Below are positions 23,614 through 33,978 of a stretch of 64,000 nt of DNA, piece by piece. Position 1 is the first letter of the stretch; the number at the start of each line of letters is the position of its first letter. The notes under the pieces were generated by a model, which worked only from the letters and a program-made list of their open reading frames with translations, had not been told where the DNA came from and searched no databases. Position numbers and translations under genes: made by a program. Source of the DNA: Venturia oleaginea (Eukaryota; Ascomycota; Dothideomycetes; Venturiales; Venturiaceae); the NCBI GenBank assembly GCA_013176395.1, contig JABMLP010000014.1, positions 1,426,001 through 1,490,000 of the forward strand, given 5' to 3'.

Positions 23614-23793
23614 GTGACGGCATGGTATGGTGGCCATCTTTGTCACATGACAACGTGTCGCAGCTATACTGTGGCGAGAGGAACATCAACTCGCGCGCCC
23701 CGTAGTCACTTACTCTCTATCTGATATTCTCTCATCACACTGAGTAAATGGAATCTTAGTTCATTCTGTCTGGTTCAATGCTCGCCGTGACAG
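23614..23793. mobile_element. Probable solo LTR, 180 bp
   Basis: Begins TGTGACGGC and ends GCCGTGACA, an imperfect terminal inversion with the usual TG...CA ends, and is flanked by the identical pentamer GTAGG on both sides (23609-23613 and 23794-23798). A 5-bp target duplication around a TG...CA unit with no internal coding region is the footprint of LTR-LTR recombination. Strand and family are undetermined. Confidence 0.7.
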
Positions 23794-23821
23794 TAGGAGA
23801 GGATTAATAGAATCAGTAATA

Positions 23822-25671
23822 ACGTGTTCCACCACCGAGCTGGTCAACCCACCGAGCTCGTCAGTTTCTGCCAAGACGACCAACTCCCTCATTAACACGA
23901 TATGTCTCAACAACAAAATGCGCAATTATCTAACAGAGAAGGCAGAATTCAGCTTGCCCTTTCTGCCTATAACACCCACCAATTTCGAAGCCTCCGGTGC
24001 GCTGCTGAAGCGTTTGATGTACCTCCTTCAACATTGACTAGCCGATACAACGGAATCACGTATCGCCTAGATACTCGCAACGCCCAACACAAGCTCACTA
24101 CGACTGAAGAGCAGACAATTGTCCAATACATCCTCGAACTCGATTCGCGAGGATTCGCGCCCCGGCTGTGTGAGGTGGCAGATATGGCGGATAAACTACT
24201 AGGTGTACGCGGTGGAGAGCCAGTAGGGAAAAACTGGGCTGAGAGGTTTATAACGCGCTCAGATGAGCTCAAGATGGCCTTCAATCGAGCTAAGGATAGG
24301 CAGAGGATACTACAGGAAGATCCAGAGATTATTGGCGCGTGGTTCAAGCTCGTTGCAGACACTAAGGCAAAGTACGGCATCCACGACGAGGATACACACA
24401 ACTTTGACAAGATTGGCTTCCAGATGGGCGTTATTGGGTCAATGAAGGTCGTCACAGCTTCTGAAAGACGTACACGGCCTAATTTGATCCAGCCAGGCGA
24501 TCGCGAGTGAGTTACAGTTATCCAGAGCATCTGCGCCGCTGGGTATGCGACCCCGCCATTCATTATCTACAAAGGACGCGTTCACATCTCTGCGTGGTAT
24601 GAGGAGGCAGATATACCACGGAATTGGAAGCTCTCGGTCTCTGAGAACGGCTGGACAAACAACGCGCTTGGTCTTGAGTGGTTGAAGCACTTTGACGCGT
24701 ATACAAAGGCGCGTCAAGTTAGGGGGGTATAGGCAGCTCATCTTGGACGGCCATGAGAGCCATCTCAACCAGGATTTCAAGGACTACTGCCTCGAACATA
24801 AGATCATAACGCTCTGTATGCCACCTCATTCATCGCATATCCTCCAGCCGCTTGATGTGGTCTGCTTCTCGCCGTTGAAGTGCAAGTACTCTCAACGAGT
24901 TCGAGACTTGGCACGCCGACGCGTCTACCATATCAACAAAGAAGGCTTCCTCCCAGCCTTCAAAGACGCGTTTTTCGACGTGTTTACAGAAGAGAACTGT
25001 CGAAAGGCTTTTGAGATGGTAGGGCTAGTCCCTATCAACGCGGAGGTGGTATTGGATCGCCTTGAAGTACGGCTACGTACCCCACCAGCATCCCCACCGC
25101 AGGAGATGCCGTGGCAGTCAAAGACTCCAAGCAATACTCTTGAATTTGGATCCCAATCCAAGCTCGTAAGCGAGTCCTTTACTCGGTCACCAGTTACTGC
25201 GCAGGCAGGCTTTTCCCAGCTTGTCAAGGGCGCTGAATTGATGCTACACCAAAACGCTCTACTTGTTGCGCGCAACCGCGAGCTTGAACAGCAATTGGCA
25301 GTAATGACAAAGCGGAAATCGCGCAAAAGGAAGTGGATCCAGCAAGGTGTTACTATAGAGTATGAGACTGTAGCAGCGCAGGTAGCTGCCGAGGCGTCTG
25401 TCGCGCCTCAGGGATCAAAGAAGGCTCGTGGTAGTGGTGGTCAAGAAATAGCCCGACCAACTCAACGGCGCTGTAGGAACTGCGGCGCAACTGGGCATAA
25501 TGCGCGAACTTGTAAAAAAGATATCGAGATATCATCTGAATCAGATAGCAGCACGACGGACTTAGAATCTATTGTTAATAGCGATGAAATTGAAGAGTCG
25601 TAACATGAGTTGGTCGTGCCAAGCCTTTTTGACCAGCTCGGTGGGTTGACCAGCTCGGTGGTGGAACACGT
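23822..25671 (+). mobile_element. Full-length pogo/Fot1-like DNA transposon, defective
   Basis: About 1.85 kb with terminal inverted repeats starting ACGTGTTCCACCACCGAGCT. The right end is followed by TA (25672-25673); the left target dinucleotide is less certain by a base. Like the element at 79-736, each end holds two copies of a 17-bp box, but the box sequence is different (CACCGAGCTGGTCAACC type). It carries a transposase gene with two disabling changes. It sits inside another copy of the palindrome repeat, as shown by the matching sequence right after its end. Confidence 0.85.
23902..25603 (+). pseudogene. Pogo/Fot1-like transposase with a stop and a frameshift
   Basis: N-terminal psq/CENP-B-type helix-turn-helix region starting MSQQQNAQLS, then DDE_1-type catalytic segments: HNFDKIGFQMG (first Asp), LILDGHESH (second) and HSSHILQPLDVV (third), and a C-terminal CCHC knuckle CRNCGATGHNARTC. 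The first frame ends at a TGA (24508-24510) after QPGDRE, where the same frame continues open, so a sense codon (probably Trp) was lost. A second break is a run of six G at 24722-24727 with one extra base; the frame resumes and runs to the stop at 25603. The first Asp is followed by Lys-Ile rather than the common Glu-Thr. Encodes DNA-binding and cut-and-paste functions in the family; here inactive. Confidence 0.85.
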
Positions 25672-25740
25672 TATCCAACCATTCTATGCGAGTCCTGCCT
25701 TCCTGCTCTTTAGCCTTGAGGTGATCTGTAACACCTACTC
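25672..25740 (-). repeat. Third fragment of the palindrome repeat family
   Basis: Matches 16090-16158 in the same orientation (ccaaccattc, ctttagccttgagg, gatctgtaacac). It spans the point at which the copy at 22645 is truncated, showing that the family is continuous there. The pogo element is inserted immediately to its left. Confidence 0.75.
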
Positions 25741-26220
25741 GTAGTAAGGTAGCTTTATCTTATTATTCTATTACCATCTCTTTAGTTTATACTAAGTTCT
25801 CCCTATATATAATAGGTTATATCTCTCCGTAGCGCGGCAGGTCCCTAACGGACCTCTACCGGATAAACCACCACGACGTACTCTCCTTACGTACGAGTAA
25901 TGCTTCCTCGTGTGCGAGTAATTCTATCGGCTCTCTCCAATCCCATCAATAATAAGACGAAAAGGTTCGTAACCTGCGCCTCGTAGAGGCTAGAATTTCG
26001 ACTTTTGAGGCCCGGGTGCGAATATAATGAATAATTACGAATGCGTATATCAAAAGCGAGAGATGATCTATCCCAAAATCGGAGGAAAATTCAAGAATCA
26101 ACCCAGCGGGATTTTTTTTTAAAAAATTCAACAACTTGAAGCATGAAAAACGGGCAATACAGGGTGTGTGATTGAGCGCGAAGCGTATCTAGGTTGTAAA
26201 CGATACTAAACAAACCATCC
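25741..26220. other. AT-rich flank of the island
   Basis: No gene. 25741-25840 is TpA-rich as in 23300-23580. Near 25870-25925 the motif acgagtaat / gcgagtaat is repeated. Confidence 0.5.
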
Positions 26221-27823
26221 TCAAGGATTCCTCTCCCAGAACCTCAACTTTGGCTTGCCTCCCAAGAATGTGAAACTACATGTTCCTGCTATCGCACAGC
26301 ATACAGCTAATACAGCATTCATGTTACCATATCCAAGTTCTTGTTTCAGAAACCCACCAACCAATGGTCCAATCGTGAATCCAGCACTGAAGACCATGGA
26401 ACTTGCGCCGTATAGTTGAGCATATGGACCCATTTCGCCGAAGAATTCTGTGGCATTGGTATTAGCGATCTAACTCGTAAGAGAATTCTTTCAGATATAA
26501 CAGTACACACCTGGATTGGCCTGGAAATATTTCTCCACTATGATACTTGATTCAACAAGAGATGGCGCATCGATAGCAGCAATCCCCACACTGCAAACTG
26601 CAAGGATAGTAGCATAAATTCTGACCTGTTCGGCGCCTCCGGATTGGACGAGGCGGAGGAGGATCAACATAATCGTCAAGTACGCGTAGCCGAACGTTGC
26701 GATCAGTTTGGGACCGTACTTATCAACCATCACGCCAAAAATTGGCCCGAAAATCAGGGTCGGTAAGCCTAAAGCGATGAATAGCAATCCGGCTTTCAGC
26801 GAGTCGAAACCATAATACTCGTAAGCGACCATTGGTACAGTAGCATCGAAGGCTCCCAGCAACATGGCTTGCAAGAATCCAATAGACAAGGCCGTGATGA
26901 GCGAAACATCTTTAAAACAAGCCAGGATGGGCACTCTGGTAACAAATTTGGAGGCGTTTGTGATCTTGTATGCAGACAAATCTTCGGGTTTCGATGGGAG
27001 AAGCGGACTTTCTTCATCATCAGCAATGGTATCATCGAAATTTGCAGAGGCATGTTCATCATATTTGTCAATATGTAAATACCTTGCTGCAGTCTTTTTC
27101 TCAATCATCAGGAGTCGGAGGGCAATATCGATGAGGATGAGGAGAATGCAAACGATGAAGACACCCCAGAACTCGAATTTGTTGTAAAGAATACCACCCA
27201 GAACTGGCGCAGCGTGTGTACCGACCGCCACGATGCTGAAGATCTAAGAAATAGTTAGCAAAATTTGGGATGAGTTTAAGGAGGTCAAGTCGAGATAGAG
27301 GCGCGGAAATGATTGTAGATTAGTCCAAATTCCCACAATCTTTCTAGATGGAACGAGTATTCCTGCTACTTACTGTGCCAATTGTGGTGCCCAACTTGCT
27401 AGGGCCAACAGTCTCAAGACAGATGGCCAAACCCACAGTCCATACCACAGCCGAGCTCATACCCTGAAACACCCTCGCGACAGCCAAAATTGGAACATTC
27501 TGACCTAGACCAAGTCCAAGAGTTGAGACCAACAGCGCAACTAACCCGACCAAGAACGGCTTTTGTCGATTCGAAATTCTATCAGCAATGAAGCCGGCTA
27601 CTGGCGAGAAGAGAAAGGATGAGGCGCCGAAAACTCCGAGTAGGATAGAGACATAGAGTTGAATTTTATCGTCTGGTATCTGTAGGCGATCGCGCAGGAG
27701 GAAAGGAAATACAGGGACAACGATAGCGTATAGGAATAAGTCTGTGAAGATGCCAACGCCGACAACAAAAACAATGAACAAGGTGCTCGCGCGCCAGCGA
27801 AGGCCCCACGGTGGATGTGACAT
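26221..27823 (-). CDS. Major facilitator superfamily transporter, 12-TM
   Basis: Three exons: 27823-27374, 27243-26509, 26469-26221, giving 477 residues. The protein starts MSHPPWGLRWRAS, then a first membrane helix; the MFS loop 2-3 motif appears as GFIADRISNRQKP. A charged central loop with DDEESPLLPS separates the two halves. The second half has GVMVDKYGPKLIATFG, the mirrored loop motif, and GPYAQLYGASSMVFSAGFTIGP in helices 10-11. The pattern resembles fungal proton antiporters related to vesicular amine transporters (DHA1-type); substrate unknown. The second intron would be only 39 bp with a gtgtac donor, unusually short, so that junction is the weakest part of the model. Divergent from TOM20. 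Confidence 0.8.
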
Positions 27824-28352
27824 TGTTGGGGTTCGATGGGTGTTTGGTTTTTGGGTTCAGAGTAGAGATATAGAGGTGAATAGGAGAATTTGACGAGTCA
27901 AGGGGGTCGTAGCTTCCGGTCGAGCTGTCCAAGTGGACCCGAGAAGTTTATTGTGGTCGATATGATCGGCCCGGACATTGGTTCATCTTGACGTACCAAA
28001 CAATTGGTGAAGATGTATATGATTTGGTGCTCAGTGACTTGTTCAGGAGACGCTTTTCTTGTGAAGTGTGAGTAGCGAAGAAGAAAGAAGTTGAAGTCAC
28101 ATGTCCAAGTCAATGCTACATCTATTTCTGAAAGCAAGTGTTCAAGTCGACATCTCAATTTATAAACTCCTGGCAATATAATTCTTGAAATTGCCACAAG
28201 TGGTGCAGCTTTTACCATTCTAGGAGCCTTGTTACTTGTTCATATCCCTGCCCTAGTCAAGATTTCGAGGTCCAGCTGCAACTTTTCGTCTGCATCATCG
28301 AAATCAACCACCACTACTCAACCCTTCCCAAAAATCCCACCACTTCTCCAAC
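27824..28352. other. Shared upstream region of MFS gene and TOM20
   Basis: 529 bp between divergent start codons, no additional gene seen. The last 100 bp before TOM20 is pyrimidine- and CAAC-rich, as in many fungal leaders. Confidence 0.5.
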
Positions 28353-29112
28353 ATGGCATCAACGACCCCTTCGATAACTACGAGCACCATTATAACTGCT
28401 ACCATAGGTGGAGCCCTCACCATTGTGCTCGGCTACGCCATCTACTTCGACCACAAACGCCGCACCGATGCCGATTTCAGGAAGACACTGAAGAAAGAGA
28501 GCCGGAAGATAGAGAAGGCCGCAAAGGAGGAGAAGGAATTGGAGGGAAGGAAAAGGAGGACTGAGATTCGAGCTGCCGTGGACAGAGTCAATGACGAGGG
28601 CGTGCCAAAGGACCCGGAAGAGGTCGAGGGCTACTTTATGGAGGAGGTCGCCGAGGGAGAGAGACTATGTCAAGATGGTGAGTTTGACTGCTTTGATCAA
28701 GTGAAGCGACTGCAGTGGTGCTGCTTCACCAGGTTTTTGTTTGCCTGGTTGCTCGCAGATATGAGGCACAAGGGACAAAGATTTGATGCATCTCCTCGAG
28801 TCATCATCTAGGGATGGCAAATGACGTTGACTTCAAAACTAACTCTCAACGTAGAATCACAAAGCCTGGAAGCTGCGCTCTGCTTCTTCCGCGCTCTGAA
28901 GGTCTACCCCAACGCTGAGGAACTTTTCCAGATCTACGATAAGACTGTGCCAAAGGTATGGTTGGATCCAAAGTCTGAACCAATCCACAAATTAACATCC
29001 CCAGCCCATCCTTGACATCCTCGCCGAAATGATCGCATACGACCCCACAATGGCCCTCAGAGGCGCGGCAAGGAAAAGCCCAGCGGCGGCCGAGTTCGAT
29101 GACGATGTTTAG
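28353..29112 (+). CDS. tom20: Mitochondrial import receptor subunit TOM20
   Basis: Three exons: 28353-28677, 28855-28955, 29005-29112, giving 177 residues, the usual fungal length. An N-terminal membrane anchor (about residues 11-31, [18 protein letters not shown]) is followed by the characteristic [12 protein letters not shown], a charged linker, [12 protein letters not shown], and the TPR-like receptor part [12 protein letters not shown] with IYDKTVPK and [17 protein letters not shown]20 sits in the mitochondrial outer membrane and binds presequences for the TOM40 pore. The first intron (177 bp) is longer than others in the window and itself contains an open frame, so an unspliced reading gives a false truncated protein. 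Intact. Confidence 0.92.
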
Positions 29113-31652
29113 AACATCAATAACGTATGAGAGGCTGCGCGAAGGCAGTGCGGACTGAGGAATGACTGTAACGGCATAGAGATTCTTCAATCCACGATCG
29201 ATGATGTGAAGTTCTTGACGATTTCATTTTCAACGTTACCAAGGACCTGGCAACATCAACTCCGACCCAGACATGTTCTGCTTGGTCTCAGCTGTTCGGA
29301 ATCAGCACCTCACAATCGGGCTTCTGGACGCATTTCTATACCCACTACCGTTTGACAAGAAATCCCCCTCCTTGCCAACTTCACCAGAACCAATGACTCG
29401 AATCGACCTCTCACCTCCTCACCCCACACTTGACACTGTACTACAACAATTTTCGCAATGGATGGACTTTGCTTGGGTCTGTCTCTCGAAGACAATTAGC
29501 GGACATGAAACGAAACGGCATATACGGGCGGATAGACTATGCGGGTCGGCAGTGAGCGGCATCCTCGATTCATATACATGCCCGAAAAATCGGCGTTCTT
29601 ACTTGTTAGCCGGTAGGACCCGGCCTCCATGTACCTACCGATGGTCACATGACGTAGTATAGCAATGATCACGGTTAAACCTTGCGCTGTTCTGTTACAA
29701 GCACTTGGCAGCAAGACCATAAACTGTAATCGGGAGTAAGGCTGATAGCAGTGCGCCGCCTCAGTGAGGCTGGCTCGTTCGGACGACATGAGCGTGGTGA
29801 GCCTTTGATTTTCTACGTGTACATTTCCAGCTTTCATGAACTCCACTTTTAGACGCAAAGTTCAGGTCAAATGAGTTGCGTCATGCTAGGATTCATGGGA
29901 ATCCAATCTTCTGTTGGGGGAAAACTTGAATTGCAGGAATTCAAGTCGGAACGGAGAATCCAATCTTAGGTTCCTTTTGAGAAAAGCTTCAGTTCGCAAG
30001 AATTGACGTCGGAACGGATACAGAACTACAGATACTCATTGTTCATCTTCACGGACTCAAACTTTCCCAACGACGCAGGTTATTTGATAATCACGAGCGA
30101 GTCCACTCGGGATCTGTCACGCTCCCGACCTGACTACTTATCCCACATTCCTCGTGCAGTCGAGCTTCATGTTCCTTATCCTTGATCTTCGTCCCGTTAC
30201 CAGCCATGCCCTGACCCTGGCATTCGAACATGGAAAGCAACTCATTCCCATCCGTACTGCATTGAGAAGGTCCTGTCTAACCAACCAATAAGTTAAAGGA
30301 CAAAGCCAAGGCCAAGGGTCGATTGCAAAATGCAAAATACAGAAGGAAACGAGCGGTTTTCTGCGACTATATCTGACAATTCCCACCTCTTCGCGCCGCG
30401 CCTTGTTTTGAATGAACGCCAGAGCCCTACATTTTTTTAATTTTATTTTTTTGACGGAGGTGGTTTGAGGGCTTTGGAGTTGAAGGTTTTGACTTTGGTG
30501 GATCTCTTCTTCTTTGATGTGGTGGTTGTTTAATATACTTCTCTATGGACAGAGTATCCATCACTTGGTATAGCGTAGCGGGGTATAGGTGTGGGTATGG
30601 TATGGGCATTTCCATGACATTACATCGAGATATCGACATTGTTATTGTGATCGTCTTCTGCCCACGTGGAATGTGGTATGTGGAATCGAGAAATAAAATC
30701 GAGATATAGCTATCGTCCTTCTGTTTATTGATATGGTGTATACAGTGCAGTCACGAATGAATCAATTGATATATCGGGTATGGGGGAGATAGGTAAGTTT
30801 CCTATTTCTCTTCTCTTCTCTTCTCTTCTCTTCACATGCTGAGTATGAGTATGATAATTATGATAATGATGATAATGATATTCCCTACCGAAGAGGTGCG
30901 AAGAGTATCCCGATTCGCGTTGGAGATAGTAAGTGAGGGTATGTGCTATATAGGGAATTGTATAGCTAGCTGGCTAGCTAATTATTTAGTAGTTGAAATG
31001 AGAAGAGTATAAAGATAGTGAAGTCTCTGAGATTTTGATGGTAATGTTAGGGGATTGGATTAATCGTCAAGGTAGCGCGTTGATTATACAGGGAGAGAGA
31101 GAGAAAGAGAGGCAGGGAGAAAGCATAACAGCGTTGAATGATTTCCTAAGTCGAACAATATTCCAGCTATATTTCTCTCTAATCTTCTTACTCCAAAAGT
31201 TAAGAGTGTACATCTGAGCTTACTTCAAAAGATGAGATAGTACATCAACAAACCAACAAATGCATAGAGTAAGATGAGTGGCTGACCATGAAGGAGTCAA
31301 TGACTGTTCGACATTCTCACCCACCAATCGACAAGGGTAAACAAATCAAAGACAGTACGTACGGAAAGAACGTCGTCACTGTATATTTTTTTGTCGTCAA
31401 ACACCATTCTATCGACTGTGCCAGCCACAGGTGCTGCACTCCTTAACGCCAACAACGCTAAGTGAGAGAAGCACAACAAAGTCATATCAAAACACGTGCT
31501 CCGACAAAAAATTTCGCTGTCCGGCCAGTCGCTGCGTTCTATCTCTGGGTATCCTTGGGTAGAAATCATTCATGAATGGGTCGAATGAATGAACGCTCGT
31601 TGCCCTTGTAGCATAGTATTCCGCTTATCTCGCTCAATATCATCAATCGATT
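29113..31652. other. Long intergenic stretch, simple repeats
   Basis: About 2.5 kb without a supported gene. A frame at 29273-29662 has no recognisable domain. Two related segments near 29888-29960 and 29963-30020 share aatccaatctt and gtcggaacgg motifs, a partial duplication. Microsatellites: ttctc run (30808-30832) and gataat run (30848-30880). Confidence 0.5.
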
Positions 31653-32611
31653 TTAATTCAGCCACGCGTCATCCCGACGTCGGTTGTGTTGCTGCTCCTC
31701 TATTTCTTCAGCTGTATCTTTCATCTCTACGTCCTCTCTGAATGCTCTCCGAGACCCTTCACGAACAACTCCCAAAGCTTTGGAGATGTTTCTAGTCATA
31801 AAGCCTCCAAAGACGAGAGGAATGGCGAAAGCGATCGGCATGAGGAAGGCGATGAAAAATATATTCGTGAAAGCTCCGACTTCCAGATTTCGGTCTGGTG
31901 AGGGGTCGAATATGTAGGCGACTTCATGTCCCAGGCGGATCATCCCAAACGGTAAAGCGGCTGTCGCGGAGTACAAGAGGGTTTTGAGGTGGCGGGATAT
32001 GTCGTAGTTTGTAGCATCCTTGACACGGAAGAGTAGGAGGTACGTGCACTCCGCCATGAGAGCGATGAGATCTATGAGGAGGAACAGGAAGGCTGTTCTA
32101 GCGACAGTCACGTTGACAGGAGAGTGGTCGCCTGTGTCCTCGTGGGACTTTGGCGCGGCATAGACTTCGGCGAGGACGATGTTCACGAGGGGGATAAGAT
32201 GGAAGAGAGCGAGGTTGAGACGGTTGCTCCATACACCGATTGTGGGTATGAAGAGACAGCTGTGTTTCAAAATTAGCAAGATGGGGCTTTGGTACGACCG
32301 CAATACGCTTACACTTCGTAAATGAGTCCAATTGGAACCAAGCAGAGCAAAGCTAAGACTCCTGAGTTTGCGAAAGAGACGCCAGCGCCGTACTTTCGCG
32401 GATTCCCGTCTTGGGCTATATGCAGAGCACCGACGATAATGTTCATGGCCTCGAATCCAATAAGCATGTGCCAAATCATCATGCCTTTGACGCCATGCTT
32501 GAGCGCAATGTAGATTGTGATTAGGAACAGTGAACCGAAGATGGCTATCTGCGCAGCAGCGAGCTGCTGTATTGGCGTGAGCCCGGAACTTGTGGCGGCG
32601 TTGTCAGACAT
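31653..32611 (-). CDS. Multi-pass membrane protein of unknown function
   Basis: Two exons, 32611-32313 and 32259-31653 (53-bp intron), giving 301 residues. About seven hydrophobic helices: LAAAQIAIFGSLFLITIYIA, MLIGFEAMNIIVGALHIA, GVLALLCLVPIGLIYE, LALFHLIPLVNIVLAEVYA, AFLFLLIDLIALMAE, LLYSATAALPFGMIRLG and FIAFLMPIAFAIPLVFGG. The cytosolic tail is charged and Arg/Gln-rich. The layout recalls fungal seven-helix proteins of unknown role; I do not assign a receptor function. No close neighbour gives context. Confidence 0.75.
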
Positions 32612-33978
32612 GATTGAGAGGAAGATGGGGTGAGAGTTTGAGAGAAGGAGAAGCGAAAGAGCGCGGGTAGGATAAAATAGAAATAGGGCGGACCAAAGAG
32701 CGTGGTGTTATAGAGCATTATTTAGCATGCCACCAGCGTACCTATCCAGCCAGCCCTTGAAGCACATCAGATTATGAATCGTTAGACGCGACCAACCATG
32801 GTCACTAGCCAAGAAAGCGGACACCTCATCTGTGATGGTGGTCCAGTCCCACAGGCTTGGGCCAAGAGGCGCAAGTCTATACGCAAGCACTGCACTCAGC
32901 CTCGTGGCATTTGCAACGCCGATAGCATGACAGTAGTGAGGTCTTTGATACACATGCAGTGCGATGATGATTTGCGTGTGTGGAGGTTTCGAGAAGTGCG
33001 TAATAACTGCAAAGATGTGCATGAGGGGGATCGGATAGAATACCATGGCGTGGATTATCGGAAGCGCTCTGTGATTGCTGTGGGACGTCGTGTGGAAGTC
33101 GTGTTCATCAGTAAAGTTCGATCAGTCAAGCCAATAAAGGTACAATGACCTACCTTGGCTAATCTAGATCAAACACATGGAAAAGAAAGGAGCACAGTGT
33201 GTCGATCCAGCATGTTCCCTTCTCGAGACTGACATCTGTACCGCTATGAGAAGGATGGAGGCATTCCGCCTCCGCAGACGTTTCAGCAGCGGTACGAGCC
33301 GCTCACGTGTCTCGTGTACCATACCAGATCCGGGTGGACTGCTTTGCTCTCCTGTCTGAGTCTGCGGATCGAATCTTGGAGCCGCGAGGCTCTCTTGGTT
33401 TCGTGGGGCTGTGTGGATTCGACTGGGCTCGACCTTGACTGCGTGCCAGGTGTGTGGAGTTGTGTGAGGCATATCTGGTGAGGCATTTGGTATCGAACCA
33501 GTCTTGGTGTAGAGCCGGTCTTGGTGTAGAGCCGGTCTTGGTGTAGAGCTGTCTTGGTGTAGAGCTGTCTTGGTGTAGAGCTGTCTTGGTGTAGAGCTTT
33601 CTTGGTGTAGAGCCAGTCTTGGTGTAGAGCCAGTCTTGGTGTCAAACGCTTTGATGGTGGTGGGTGTGGATGTGGATGTGGAACCGTGGATTTCGTGCGG
33701 CCTCATGACCACTGTCTCATGCTTAGGCTCTCTCTTTGGACGTCCATGTAGGCAATTGTTATCATGGCGACGAGTGAAGGCTTGGGTGATGGGAAGAGAG
33801 GCTGATTCCTCGTCCAGGTCCATATGAGGAAAGGCAACTGTTATCATGGCGACGAGTGAAGGCTTGTGCTTACTAAAGATCCCTACGCAGCAGCAACTCA
33901 CCACTTGGTGTCCCTGCCACGCACCCACCATTGCACAAGACGACGCTGGCCTCCCTTTCTCGCGGAGCAAATGCCCTG
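32612..33978. other. Intergenic with a minisatellite
   Basis: No supported gene. A 112-codon minus-strand frame (33046-32708) has no recognised domain, and the long minus frame across 33164-34024 is produced largely by the minisatellite. Confidence 0.5.
33502..33642. repeat. Minisatellite, unit 16-17 bp, nine copies
   Basis: Unit like tcttggtgtagagccgg, with ctg, ctt and cca end variants. In one minus-strand frame it reads as repeated LYTKT/ALHQD peptides, which is an artefact. Confidence 0.9.
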
